Source: Neobacillus dielmonensis (lineage in GTDB: Bacteria; Bacillota; Bacilli; Bacillales; Cytobacillaceae). Taken from it: DNA of 64,000 nt. Below the pieces are notes generated by a model, which worked only from the letters and a program-made list of their open reading frames with translations, ran no database searches and was not told where the DNA came from. This document shows positions 45,764-53,901 of the stretch, piece by piece (position 1 is the stretch's first letter; each line of letters starts with the position of its first letter). The stretch covers positions 13,435 through 77,434 of the forward strand of contig NZ_HG942044.1 of assembly GCF_000612665.1 (NCBI RefSeq). The letters are read 5' to 3'. The translations under genes and the position numbers were made by a program.

Positions 45764-46561
45764 ATGGACTGGGAAAAGATTTATTCCCAAGCAATGCACT
45801 GGGTGAGGGAAGCAGGAGAAAAGATTCGTTCGTCCTTTGACCAAACATTGGACATTCAAACAAAGTCAAATCCCAATGATTTGGTAACCAATATGGATAA
45901 AGAAATAGAGCAGTTTTTTATCCGCAAAATTAAACAAGAGTATTCAGACCATAAAATTTTGGGGGAAGAAGGTTTCGGCGATCAATTGGAAAGTATGCAA
46001 GGAATTGTATGGCTGATTGACCCAATTGACGGAACCATGAATTTTATTCACCAGCAAAGGAATTTTGCCATCTCGCTTGGAGTGTATGAAGACGGTGTTG
46101 GAAAAGTCGGTTTGGTATATGATGTCGTGCATGATGAATTGTACCATGCACGAAGAGGTAACGGCGCTTTCCTAAATAAAAAGCCCATTCCATTACTGGA
46201 GAAAGCCACTGTAAAAGAAGCGATAATCGCCTTAAACGCAACATGGGTTATGAAGAACCACCGCATTGACCACAATTTACTAATCCCATTGGCAAGAGAC
46301 GCAAGGGGAACGCGATCCTATGGAAGCGCAGCCCTTGAATTAATTTTTGTGGCTACAGGCAGGGTTGATGCCTACATATCGCTCAGGTTGGCTCCATGGG
46401 ATTATGCTGGTGGGGCAGTAATTGTTGAAGAATTGGGCGGAATCATTACGAATTTAAGAGGGGAGAGGCTGGACTGCCTTTCTCAAGATTCCGTATTTGC
46501 TGCAAAGCCGGGTTTGCATCAAACGATACTTGAGGAGTATTTAAAGAACGGAAAATGGTAA
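45764..46561 (+). CDS. suhB: Inositol-1-monophosphatase family phosphatase
   Basis: A 265-aa Mg2+-dependent phosphatase (B. subtilis SuhB/YktC, same length). Metal-binding motifs: EEGFGD (near 68), WLIDPIDGTMNF (near 84-95) and APWDYAGGAVIVEELGG (near 205-220). It hydrolyses myo-inositol monophosphate or related sugar phosphates; in some bacteria SuhB also modulates ribosome synthesis. ATG 45764 with GGAGGAG upstream. Confidence 0.93.
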   Translation: MDWEKIYSQAMHWVREAGEKIRSSFDQTLDIQTKSNPNDLVTNMDKEIEQFFIRKIKQEYSDHKILGEEGFGDQLESMQGIVWLIDPIDGTMNFIHQQRNFAISLGVYEDGVGKVGLVYDVVHDELYHARRGNGAFLNKKPIPLLEKATVKEAIIALNATWVMKNHRIDHNLLIPLARDARGTRSYGSAALELIFVATGRVDAYISLRLAPWDYAGGAVIVEELGGIITNLRGERLDCLSQDSVFAAKPGLHQTILEEYLKNGKW

Positions 46562-46590
46562 AAGAAGCCTGCTCGGCTTCTTTTATTTTT
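46560..46590 (+). terminator. Terminator of suhB
   Basis: AAAAGAAGCC/GGCTTCTTTT (46560-46569 with 46575-46584) then ATTTTT, beginning at the stop codon. Confidence 0.88.
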
Positions 46591-46592
46591 AT

Positions 46593-46669
46593 GGCTCTGG
46601 TAAACAATCATGTTGATTTTTTTACTCTGTTAATTGGAGCGGATGTCAATAGCCAAATTTACCAGAGCC
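46593..46669 (+). mobile_element. Internally deleted miniature element (copy D) with exact 8-bp target duplication
   Basis: 77 bp. Perfect 12-bp inverted ends GGCTCTGGTAAA/TTTACCAGAGCC (46593-46604 with 46658-46669). Flanked by identical ATTTTTAT at 46585-46592 and 46670-46677. The inside keeps ACTCTGTTAATTGGAGCGG and TCAATAGCCAAA from the family but lacks the GC-rich core of the larger copies. It lies between convergent suhB and ylaF. Confidence 0.85.
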
Positions 46670-46679
46670 ATTTTTATAA

Positions 46680-46865
46680 CTATAATAAACCTTTTTCACG
46701 AAGCTTCTTTTTCGTTTTAAAGCCCAGCCCCATGATGACAATCAAAGCAACAAGACAGCCAAACAAGCCAAGCATGGTATTTTCGGCTATGGAAATACCC
46801 ATTCCCATGATGCTGACTGCAGCTAGAATTGCAAAAATGAGCATCTGCCAATTAACTTGTTTCAT
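46680..46865 (-). CDS. ylaF: YlaF, DUF5325 small membrane protein
   Basis: A 61-aa protein with two membrane helices (6-24 and 30-48) and a basic C-terminal tail (FKTKKKLREKG). Matches YlaF by size, topology and position just upstream of and divergent or adjacent to typA. ATG with AAGGGG upstream. Function unknown. Confidence 0.8.
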   Translation of the reverse strand: MKQVNWQMLIFAILAAVSIMGMGISIAENTMLGLFGCLVALIVIMGLGFKTKKKLREKGLL

Positions 46866-46935
46866 GTTATTTACCCCTTATATTTGGTTTTATTTTTATT
46901 TTACATAAAAAGCTTTTAGGTTTCCACTTTTATTA

Positions 46936-46944
46936 TGGTATAAT
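46936..46944 (+). promoter_or_regulatory. Extended -10 promoter of typA
   Basis: TGGTATAAT (TGn plus consensus -10 at 46939-46944); weak -35. Confidence 0.6.
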
Positions 46945-47010
46945 GTTTTAGTTGCGGATGAGAAACTATAAATAAAATTAATCTTGAATATAGGCAGGAG
47001 TGGAACTTCT

Positions 47011-48849
47011 TTGAACATAAGAAATGATATACGAAATATAGCAATCATTGCCCACGTTGACCATGGTAAAACAACGCTTGTAGACCAATTGTTACGACAG
47101 GCGGGAACATTCCGTTCGAATGAGCACGTTGAAGAGCGTGCTATGGACTCAAACGATTTGGAAAGAGAACGCGGGATTACCATCCTTGCGAAAAATACTG
47201 CAATCCAATATAAGGATACACGTATAAATATTTTAGACACACCAGGACATGCTGACTTCGGCGGTGAAGTGGAACGGATTATGCGTATGGTTGATGGCGT
47301 TCTCTTAGTGGTGGATGCCTACGAAGGTTGTATGCCGCAAACACGGTTTGTCCTTAAAAAAGCGTTGGAGCAAAATTTAACTCCAATCGTGGTAGTCAAT
47401 AAAATTGACCGTGATTTTGCCCGTCCACAAGAGGTTGTCGATGAAGTAATTGATTTATTTATTGAACTCGATGCAAATGAAGACCAACTAGAGTTTCCAG
47501 TTATATATGCATCAGCGATTAATGGAACTGCCAGTCTTGATCCAGAAAAACAAGATGAGAACATGCAGTCGCTTTATGAAGCAATCATTGAAAATATCCC
47601 TGCACCAGTTGATAACAGTGAAGAACCTTTGCAATTCCAAGTGGCACTACTGGATTATAATGAATACGTAGGGAGAATCGGAATTGGCCGGGTATTCCGT
47701 GGAACGATGAAGGTTGGACAGCAGGTTGCTTTAATGAAGCTAGACGGCACTGTGAAGCAATTCCGGGTAACGAAATTATTCGGTTTCTTTGGATTAAAAC
47801 GAGAAGAAATTGAAGAGGCGAAAGCTGGGGACTTAGTAGCGGTTTCCGGGATGGAAGATATTAATGTTGGGGAAACCGTCTGCCCAGTTGAACATCAAGA
47901 GGCTCTGCCAGTCTTGCGGATTGATGAGCCAACACTACAAATGACATTTGTCGTTAACAACAGTCCATTTGCTGGACGTGAAGGCAAATATGTTACGGCG
48001 CGAAAAATTGAAGAGAGACTTCGCGAGCAGCTTCACACGGACGTAAGTTTACGTGTCGATAATACGGATTCTCCAGATGCATGGGTTGTTTCTGGACGTG
48101 GGGAACTTCACCTATCTATATTAATCGAAAACATGCGTCGCGAAGGATTTGAGCTTCAAGTATCAAAACCAGAAGTAATTGTAAAAGAAATTGATGGTGT
48201 CCGCTGTGAACCTGTTGAAAGGGTACAAATTGACGTACCTGAAGAGCATACTGGTGCGATTATGGAATCGATCGGAGCCCGCAAAGGGGAAATGCTTGAC
48301 ATGATTAATAACGGAAACGGCCAAGTTCGTCTGATATTTAATGTTCCAGCACGTGGTCTAATCGGTTATACAACAGAGTTTATGACACAAACCCGCGGTT
48401 ATGGAATCCTAAACCATACGTTTGATAGTTACCAGCCAATGATTGCCGGACAGGTAGGCGGTAGACGCCAGGGCGTTCTAGTATCAATGGAAACTGGAAA
48501 AGCTTCCACATATGGTATAATGCAGGTAGAAGACCGTGGAACCATCTTTGTTGAACCAGGTACAGAAATTTATGAGGGAATGATTGTCGGGGAGCATACA
48601 AGGGAAAATGATCTTTCTGTTAATATCACAAAGGTGAAGCAACAGACAAACGTACGCTCGGCAACAAAAGACCAAACCTCAGTGATTAAGAAGCCTCGCA
48701 TCATGACTCTGGAAGAATCATTGGAGTACCTAAACGATGACGAATATTGTGAAGTAACACCACAATCCATCCGTCTAAGAAAGAAAATATTAGATAAGAG
48801 TGAACGGGAAAAACAGGCCAAAAAGAAGAAATACGCAGAAATGAGTTAA
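47011..48849 (+). CDS. typA: Translational GTPase TypA/BipA
   Basis: A 612-aa ribosome-binding GTPase related to EF-G. G1 [11 protein letters not shown] (near 14), effector [10 protein letters not shown]3 [16 protein letters not shown]4 NKIDR, G5 SAINGTA; then domain II, EF-G-like domains III and V and the TypA C-terminal domain. Involved in 50S assembly and growth at low temperature. TTG 47011 gives exactly the B. subtilis length, with AGGAG ten bases upstream; the frame open to 46984 lacks a ribosome binding site. Confidence 0.97.
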   Translation: MNIRNDIRNIAIIAHVDHGKTTLVDQLLRQAGTFRSNEHVEERAMDSNDLERERGITILAKNTAIQYKDTRINILDTPGHADFGGEVERIMRMVDGVLLVVDAYEGCMPQTRFVLKKALEQNLTPIVVVNKIDRDFARPQEVVDEVIDLFIELDANEDQLEFPVIYASAINGTASLDPEKQDENMQSLYEAIIENIPAPVDNSEEPLQFQVALLDYNEYVGRIGIGRVFRGTMKVGQQVALMKLDGTVKQFRVTKLFGFFGLKREEIEEAKAGDLVAVSGMEDINVGETVCPVEHQEALPVLRIDEPTLQMTFVVNNSPFAGREGKYVTARKIEERLREQLHTDVSLRVDNTDSPDAWVVSGRGELHLSILIENMRREGFELQVSKPEVIVKEIDGVRCEPVERVQIDVPEEHTGAIMESIGARKGEMLDMINNGNGQVRLIFNVPARGLIGYTTEFMTQTRGYGILNHTFDSYQPMIAGQVGGRRQGVLVSMETGKASTYGIMQVEDRGTIFVEPGTEIYEGMIVGEHTRENDLSVNITKVKQQTNVRSATKDQTSVIKKPRIMTLEESLEYLNDDEYCEVTPQSIRLRKKILDKSEREKQAKKKKYAEMS

Positions 48850-48880
48850 TGATAAACCTTAAATTCCAGGAGGTTTTCAC

Positions 48881-49195
48881 ATGAATGTGGCAGAGCATTT
48901 GTCATTTTTTGCAGCCCTTTATAAGGTAAATGAGCAGCCAAAATTAGGTATGTGGCTTCTTTACTTGACCATTGTTGCTTTATCCATTATTGTTTATAAA
49001 CTAGGATTTGCTAAGAAATTGCCGCTCTTGAAATCGCTGATTATTTATTTCTTTTTATTTGTAGGATGTACACTTCTTACGTTTTTTGGCATCTTCTTGC
49101 CGGTTGCAGAAGGTCTGGTTGTAGCGGCGTTAATTTTAATTATCTATAAAGTCCGGCTGTATAATTCCAAAAGGGAGCAGACCGAGGCAAAGTAG
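48881..49195 (+). CDS. ylaH: YlaH-like membrane protein
   Basis: A 104-aa protein with three membrane helices (22-40, 48-66, 70-88) and a charged C-terminus. Position 31 bases after typA and topology match B. subtilis YlaH, whose function is unknown. ATG with AGGAGG upstream. Directly followed by the next gene, so likely one transcript with typA. Confidence 0.85.
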   Translation: MNVAEHLSFFAALYKVNEQPKLGMWLLYLTIVALSIIVYKLGFAKKLPLLKSLIIYFFLFVGCTLLTFFGIFLPVAEGLVVAALILIIYKVRLYNSKREQTEAK

Positions 49196-49209
49196 TGGGG
49201 GGTTGGGCT

Positions 49210-49503
49210 TTGAAATCCTTGCAGGATGTTTTGTACAATTGGCTTACCATTAAAGTGGTTTGTGATGCTCGTCCTGATGATACTGCCGCAGCAGAAACAA
49301 AGGCGCATTTTGACGAGCTGTTAGGAACGGAACACCACGTTTCCAATATTGAAATTTCAACTGATGAGGACATGTATTACATCTCTTATCAACAGGATGA
49401 AGATAGGAAGAAAACTCGCTTCCCAAGAGAATTGATTGAAATTATGCTCAATCAGATTAATCGTGAACCTGAAAAGTATGTCAATTACCCTAATGAAGAC
49501 TAA
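49210..49503 (+). CDS. Hypothetical 97-aa acidic protein
   Basis: A soluble acidic protein with LYNWLTIKVVCDARPDDTAAAETKAHFDELL and a C-terminal EIMLNQINREPEKYVNYPNED. TTG 49210 with GGGGGG upstream; GTG 49195 overlaps the ylaH stop. Not recognised; in many Bacillaceae a gene of this type sits between ylaH and ylaI. Confidence 0.78.
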   Translation: MKSLQDVLYNWLTIKVVCDARPDDTAAAETKAHFDELLGTEHHVSNIEISTDEDMYYISYQQDEDRKKTRFPRELIEIMLNQINREPEKYVNYPNED

Positions 49504-49504
49504 T

Positions 49505-49545
49505 AAAAAACCTCAGGCTCCTTTCCAAGGAGTCTGAGGTTTTTT
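49505..49545. terminator. Strong terminator between convergent genes
   Basis: AACCTCAGGCTCCTT/AAGGAGTCTGAGGTT with one mismatch and flanking A and T runs. Confidence 0.92.
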
Positions 49546-49573
49546 GCTGATCAGACAAAATTTATTTTTCCTC

Positions 49574-49774
49574 TTACCATTCCTCTACTTCAGATGTTGG
49601 CCGGTAAAATCTGAAATTGCCTGTACTGATTCTGGCATTTGTTTTTTCCGTAATCCTTTCGCAGCATTCTTTGCACATGTATGTATGAATAGGGCGGTTA
49701 CGCAAGCGTTTAGCCGTCAATGACTCATCATTTATTGCTTCAATTTTATCGCAAAGTACACACTTCACTCTCAT
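49574..49774 (-). CDS. ylaI: YlaI, small zinc-ribbon protein
   Basis: A 66-aa protein with two CxxC pairs (CVLC at 5-8, CKEC at 34-37), giving a zinc ribbon (DUF2197). B. subtilis YlaI by order and sequence. Function unknown. ATG with GAGGTG upstream. Confidence 0.9.
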   Translation of the reverse strand: MRVKCVLCDKIEAINDESLTAKRLRNRPIHTYMCKECCERITEKTNARISTGNFRFYRPTSEVEEW

Positions 49775-49799
49775 TATGGCACCTCATTCCTAATTCTTA

Positions 49800-49975
49800 T
49801 GCGCTGTTAAATTTGGCTGTTGATTTCCGCCCCAGTCGCTTAAGCGTTCCCGTGGGCATGCCGGGGAGCCTCCTAATGCGCCTGCGGGGTCTCCCCAGCC
49901 CCGTATTCCAGGGGAGTCGAGGGCCTTCCGCTCCAATCAACGTTAAAAAAATCAACATTATTGTTTAACAGAGCC
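49800..49975 (-). mobile_element. Miniature inverted-repeat element (copy B)
   Basis: 176 bp. Left end TGCGCTGTTAAA (10 of 12 bases of the consensus GGCTCTGTTAAA) and right end TTTAACAGAGCC. Flanked by near-identical octamers AATTCTTA (49792-49799) and AATTCTAA (49976-49983). The GC-rich core (GCCTGCGGGG, TCTCCCCAGCCCC) is the inverse of the core in the copy at 59590. No transposase. Confidence 0.8.
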
Positions 49976-50122
49976 AATTCTAAAAAGCATTATTCCTTAT
50001 TATACTATAACATGCCAAAAGGCCTTCAAGCAGCTATGTGTTTAAGTTGATGAAAAAAAGGGATAGTAGTAATATGAGATTATCCGTTTTTCGGGAGAAG
50101 AAAGAGAAAGGGGCTTTGAAAA

Positions 50123-50578
50123 ATGGCAAACGAAGTGGAACCTTTTTTAATTAAGCCTTTATTTGAAGAACTCCAGAAAGAGAGATTTGTGACTATCGCC
50201 ACAATTGATTATGAAAAGGGAGGGCCAAATGTCAGTGCCATTTCTTGGGTACTAGCAAAGGATCACCATACGATTTGTTTTGCGGTAGATAATCGGTCAC
50301 GAATCCTGGAAAATATTAAAAGGAATAAACAGGGAGTCATCATTTTAATTGCAAATGAATCCACCTATTCCATTTCGGGTGAAGTAACTATAAAAGAAGA
50401 GACTCTAAAAGAACTTCCATTAAACCTTGCTTTACTGGAAATGAAAGTTAATGAAGTAAGAGATGTTATGTTTTATGGCTCTAGAATCATAAGCGAGGTT
50501 CAATATGATAAAACATATGATAAAAATGCTGCGGAAAGGTTAGACCACCAAGTAATGGGGGCATTAAAAAAAGCTTAG
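50123..50578 (+). CDS. Pyridoxamine 5'-phosphate oxidase-like FMN-binding protein
   Basis: A 151-aa split-barrel flavin-binding protein. ERFVTIATIDYEKGGPNVSAISWVL at the N terminus and HTICFAVDNRSRILENIKRNKQGVIIL fit the PNPOx-like group. General family function is FMN or F420/heme binding; substrate unknown. ATG with AAAGGGG upstream. Monocistronic. Confidence 0.82.
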   Translation: MANEVEPFLIKPLFEELQKERFVTIATIDYEKGGPNVSAISWVLAKDHHTICFAVDNRSRILENIKRNKQGVIILIANESTYSISGEVTIKEETLKELPLNLALLEMKVNEVRDVMFYGSRIISEVQYDKTYDKNAAERLDHQVMGALKKA

Positions 50579-50595
50579 GATATCCTAAGCTTTTT
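50568..50595. terminator. Palindromic terminator between the flavoprotein gene and ylaJ
   Basis: AAAAAGCTTAGGA/TCCTAAGCTTTTT around TA. The flavoprotein stop codon lies within it. Confidence 0.85.
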
Positions 50596-50610
50596 GGCAC
50601 TTTTTTATTA

Positions 50611-51195
50611 TTACTTTTGATAATTTGACTGCTTTTCTTGCTCTTTTTTAAGTTTATTTTCCTGGTTAGCAGGTAGCTTTTCATCCTGCTGATCCGTAGC
50701 ATTTTTGGGAGATGGGGTAATAAGGTTTCCTGGTACTTCTGGCATTAATCGTCCTGCAATATCTGCAAGTTCCTCCATAATCCCCTGTACCGGTCTACCG
50801 TTTTTAATATCTGCTTGAACCTCTTTTAAGCGCTGGTAGGTGTCGGCATCAGCTACCACTATCGCCTTTGCACCATATGGATCCTTACTTAAACTTTCAG
50901 CAACTGAATATTTGATGGTTCCCACTTCTGATCGATCAATCTTAGAGTTTACATCAATCCCAACAATTGCGTAATTCCCTAAAACGACAGCCGTTGCGTC
51001 ATTAACATCGTGAACACTCGTCGCAAGACTAACTAATCGTTTGGAGATTTGCTGCCCCGTTTTTCGATCTACATTTTCTATATTAGTATTTTTAACTTTT
51101 ACCATTGAATTATTCTGGGCATTATTCTCCTTATTAATGTTGTTGCACCCGATAAGGAAAAGGGAAACCATGGCAATCATGACCAATCTCTTCAT
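50611..51195 (-). CDS. ylaJ: YlaJ, YhcN/YlaJ family sporulation lipoprotein
   Basis: A 194-aa lipoprotein with lipobox LIGC (Cys near 17), a Asn/Lys-rich linker and the YhcN/YlaJ domain (LVSLATSVHDVNDATAVVLGNYAIVGIDVN ... AKAIVVADADTYQRLKEVQADI). The C-terminal 30 residues are Gln/Lys-rich. Family members are made in the forespore and found in the spore inner membrane. A forespore promoter was not identified. Confidence 0.9.
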   Translation of the reverse strand: MKRLVMIAMVSLFLIGCNNINKENNAQNNSMVKVKNTNIENVDRKTGQQISKRLVSLATSVHDVNDATAVVLGNYAIVGIDVNSKIDRSEVGTIKYSVAESLSKDPYGAKAIVVADADTYQRLKEVQADIKNGRPVQGIMEELADIAGRLMPEVPGNLITPSPKNATDQQDEKLPANQENKLKKEQEKQSNYQK

Positions 51196-51347
51196 AAAAT
51201 CCCTCCAAAAGGCTTATTTCATGTTATAAAAATAGGATATAAATCTTTCGTCATATTTCTGTGAATTGCTAACATTTATTGTGCGGATTTTCTTCTATCT
51301 TTATTCCAATAAACATATATTTTACCAAAGTCCATCTACTATTCGGA

Positions 51348-51376
51348 TTGACACTACGAGAACAAATCTATACAAC
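51348..51376 (+). promoter_or_regulatory. Promoter of phoH
   Basis: Consensus TTGACA (51348-51353), 17-base spacer, TACAAC (51371-51376). Confidence 0.6.
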
Positions 51377-51395
51377 GTGAGACGGAGGCGTCGCT

Positions 51396-52724
51396 TTGAG
51401 TAAAATATACGTGTTGGATACAAATGTCTTATTACAAGACCCGTATTCCATTTTCTCCTTTGAAGATAATGAGGTTGTTATTCCAGCAGTAGTTCTAGAA
51501 GAAGTGGACTCAAAGAAAAGGTACATGGATGAAATTGGGAGAAATGCCCGGCATGTATCAAGATTAATTGATGGTTTAAGGGCATCAGGAAAACTTCATG
51601 AAAAGATCCCGCTTGAAAATGGAGGAACCATCCGCATTGAATTAAATCACCGCTCTTTTCATGAACTTCAGGAAATTTTCATTGAAAAAACGAATGATAA
51701 TCGTATCCTTGCAGTGGCAAAGAACTTATATCTTGAGGAATTGACAAAGGAGAATGGCAAACAGGTAACTCTTGTGAGCAAGGATGCTTTGGTCCGAGTA
51801 AAGGCGGATGCAATCGGACTGCATGCAGAAGACTTTCTCAATGACCGGGTAGTAGAAATAGACTCTATTTATACGGGATTTGTTGAGGCTTTTGTCCCTG
51901 TTGAGATACTAAATAAGTATTATGAAGCGGGAGAACTGTCTCTTGTTACGATAGGTGCTTATCACTTTTATCCAAATCAATTTGTGATTTTAAAAGACGC
52001 ACTTGGGAGTTCTGCTTCAGCAGTTGGGATTGTGGATAGGACAGCTAAGAAATTAAAAAAGCTAGCCTTAAATCAAGAGCATTTATGGGGGATTCACTCG
52101 CGAAATGTTCAGCAAACAATGGCCATTGAATTGTTGTTGCGAAAAGATATACCCCTAGTTACTTTAACTGGTAAAGCAGGGACAGGAAAAACATTGCTTG
52201 CCCTGGCAGCTGGTTTAATGCAAACAGAAGATTTCCAAGCTTATAAAAAGCTGCTAGTAGCCAGGCCTATTGTACCGGTTGGTAAAGATTTGGGGTTCTT
52301 ACCTGGAGAAAAACAAGAAAAGCTGAGACCATGGATGCAACCGATCTACGATAATTTGGAATATCTATTTAATACAAAAAAGCCTGGTGAATTGGATGCC
52401 ATCTTAGCAGGGATGGGTTCGATTGAAGTAGAAGCTCTGACTTACATTCGTGGCAGAAGCCTGCCGAAACAGTTCATCATAATTGATGAGGCACAGAACT
52501 TAACAAAGCATGAAGTAAAAACGATCCTAACAAGGGTTGGTGAGGATAGCAAAATTGTTCTGATGGGAGACCCTGAACAAATTGACCATCCTTACCTTGA
52601 TGCCTATAATAATGGATTGACCTATGTTGTCGAAAAGTTTAAAGACCAAGTCATTTCCGGACATGTAAAATTGTTAAAAGGAGAACGGTCAGGTTTGGCC
52701 AGACTCGCCGCAGATTTACTTTAG
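51396..52724 (+). CDS. phoH: PIN-PhoH (PhoH2) RNA helicase/RNase
   Basis: A 442-aa fusion of an N-terminal PIN RNase domain (YVLDTNVLLQDP with acidic residues, 1-140) and a C-terminal PhoH ATPase (LTGKAGTGKTLLALAAGL near 262, FIIIDEAQNLT near 360, arginine-finger region GERSGLARL). PhoH2 proteins unwind and cleave RNA; B. subtilis YlaK is the counterpart. TTG 51396 with GGAGG six to eight bases upstream. Confidence 0.93.
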   Translation: MSKIYVLDTNVLLQDPYSIFSFEDNEVVIPAVVLEEVDSKKRYMDEIGRNARHVSRLIDGLRASGKLHEKIPLENGGTIRIELNHRSFHELQEIFIEKTNDNRILAVAKNLYLEELTKENGKQVTLVSKDALVRVKADAIGLHAEDFLNDRVVEIDSIYTGFVEAFVPVEILNKYYEAGELSLVTIGAYHFYPNQFVILKDALGSSASAVGIVDRTAKKLKKLALNQEHLWGIHSRNVQQTMAIELLLRKDIPLVTLTGKAGTGKTLLALAAGLMQTEDFQAYKKLLVARPIVPVGKDLGFLPGEKQEKLRPWMQPIYDNLEYLFNTKKPGELDAILAGMGSIEVEALTYIRGRSLPKQFIIIDEAQNLTKHEVKTILTRVGEDSKIVLMGDPEQIDHPYLDAYNNGLTYVVEKFKDQVISGHVKLLKGERSGLARLAADLL

Positions 52725-52732
52725 CTAAAAAA

Positions 52733-52762
52733 ACGGGAGCCAAATTGGCACCCGTCTATTTT
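52733..52762. terminator. Terminator between phoH and ylaL
   Basis: ACGGGAGCC/GGCACCCGT with one A-A mismatch, flanked by seven A and by TATTTT. Confidence 0.7.
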
Positions 52763-53253
52763 ACTGTAAACCCTTTTACATTTTTTATTGGTGAATCTTG
52801 ATTAGAACCATCTCCGTAGTAAATATGGACAGGGCCATCCTCTTTGATAGGTTTGCCTGAATCCGCAAACTTTAGAATCAGTTCATTCGCATCCTCAAGT
52901 GGGAGTTCGTAATCCTGATCTTTAGCATGGATAATCAACGCCTTTGCATCACTCGCTGGTTCGGAATTGCGCAAAAAAGGCTCGAATTTGATTCCAAAGG
53001 TTCCTGTCATTACCTTAACTTTTTCAAATTGTTTTTCAGTTTTTAATGTGGGAGGAAAAATAGCCCCTTCCATAATTTCTCGGTCCCAATGCTTTGATAC
53101 TGATTTTGTATACTCTTCATTTAAATCAGATTTTTGGTTTTGCCTTGAGAAATAAGTCGTTAAATCAACTTTCCGATCGTCAAAAATCCATGTACCCGGA
53201 TCTAATGTTATGGTGAATTTTACATTTCCCGATATATGCAAAATATTTTCCAT
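52756..53253 (-). CDS. ylaL: YlaL-like protein
   Basis: A 165-aa soluble protein starting MENILHISGNVKFTITLDPGTWIFDDRKVDL. The family is conserved in Bacillaceae, of unknown function; identity as YlaL is from sequence character and position between phoH and ylaN. ATG with GGGGG upstream. A palindrome lies at its predicted transcript start. Confidence 0.85.
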   Translation of the reverse strand: MENILHISGNVKFTITLDPGTWIFDDRKVDLTTYFSRQNQKSDLNEEYTKSVSKHWDREIMEGAIFPPTLKTEKQFEKVKVMTGTFGIKFEPFLRNSEPASDAKALIIHAKDQDYELPLEDANELILKFADSGKPIKEDGPVHIYYGDGSNQDSPIKNVKGFTVK

Positions 53254-53269
53254 TTTCTATACCCCCTAT

Positions 53270-53313
53270 TTGTCGACAATATTAAGTATATCTTTTTATT
53301 GGATGAATGTCAT
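53270..53313 (-). promoter_or_regulatory. Promoter of ylaL with TTGTCGACAA palindrome at the start site
   Basis: Minus strand: ATGACA (53313-53308), 17-base spacer, TATACT (53290-53285). The 10-bp palindrome TTGTCGACAA (53270-53279) falls at the predicted +1. TTTGTCGAC differs by one base from the Spo0A box TTTGTCGAA. Confidence 0.6.
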
Positions 53314-53416
53314 TTGTAACTCTTATCTCTAAAAACCTTATTGTTCTTGCAATTTTTCTCTGCAGGGGGTAAAATTTATAGATAAGTTGAATAATCGCTC
53401 TGAAGTGGGGGGATCA

Positions 53417-53701
53417 ATGTTGGCGTCTGAAATGATCGTAAATCACCAGGAAAAAGCCTTTGCCTTACTGCAGGCTGACGCTGAAAAAATATTAAAGCTT
53501 ATCAAAGTGCAAATGGACAATCTTACGATGCCTCAATGCCCTCTTTATGAAGAGGTATTGGATACACAGATGTTTGGCCTATCCAGAGAAATTGACTTTG
53601 CTGTACGATTGGGTTTAATCGACAGTAAGGAAGGAAAGGCAATTTTAGATAAATTAGAAAGAGAATTATCTGCGCTTCATGAAGCTTTTTTGAAAAAATA
53701 A
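53417..53701 (+). CDS. ylaN: YlaN, iron-linked Fur-interacting protein
   Basis: A 94-aa helical protein (DUF1507). [57 protein letters not shown] is diagnostic. YlaN is essential in B. subtilis under iron limitation and has been reported to bind iron and Fur. ATG 53417 is four bases after GGGGGG; TTG 53420 is seven bases after and would match the B. subtilis start, so either is possible. Confidence 0.93.
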   Translation: MLASEMIVNHQEKAFALLQADAEKILKLIKVQMDNLTMPQCPLYEEVLDTQMFGLSREIDFAVRLGLIDSKEGKAILDKLERELSALHEAFLKK

Positions 53702-53710
53702 TCCAGGTCA

Positions 53711-53737
53711 AACTCAAACAATACGTTTGGGTTTTTT
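53711..53737 (+). terminator. Terminator of ylaN
   Basis: AACTCAAAC/GTTTGGGTT (one T-G pair) followed by T-run. Confidence 0.78.
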
Positions 53738-53835
53738 ATTTCCGTTATTTTCTCATTATTTTTCCTATCAATGTCTTTTCTATACCCCTTTTACAATTTC
53801 TTTATTAAAATGTTGTAACAAATAACCTTTTCCTC

Positions 53836-53864
53836 AAGTCATAATCGTAAATTTCTATTATAAT
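53836..53864 (+). promoter_or_regulatory. Candidate promoter of ftsW
   Basis: AAGTCA (53836-53841), 17-base spacer, consensus TATAAT (53859-53864). Confidence 0.4.
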
Positions 53865-53901
53865 AGATTGTATAAATCCATTTTGAAAATGAGGACCGGC
53901 A

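Noticed and set aside
46555-46908. 117-codon plus-strand frame after suhB
   Set aside because: Runs through the suhB terminator, the 77-bp mobile element and the antisense of ylaF.
49720-49968. 82-codon frame in the ylaI-flavoprotein gap
   Set aside because: Lies mostly inside miniature element B; open only because of GC-rich repeat composition.
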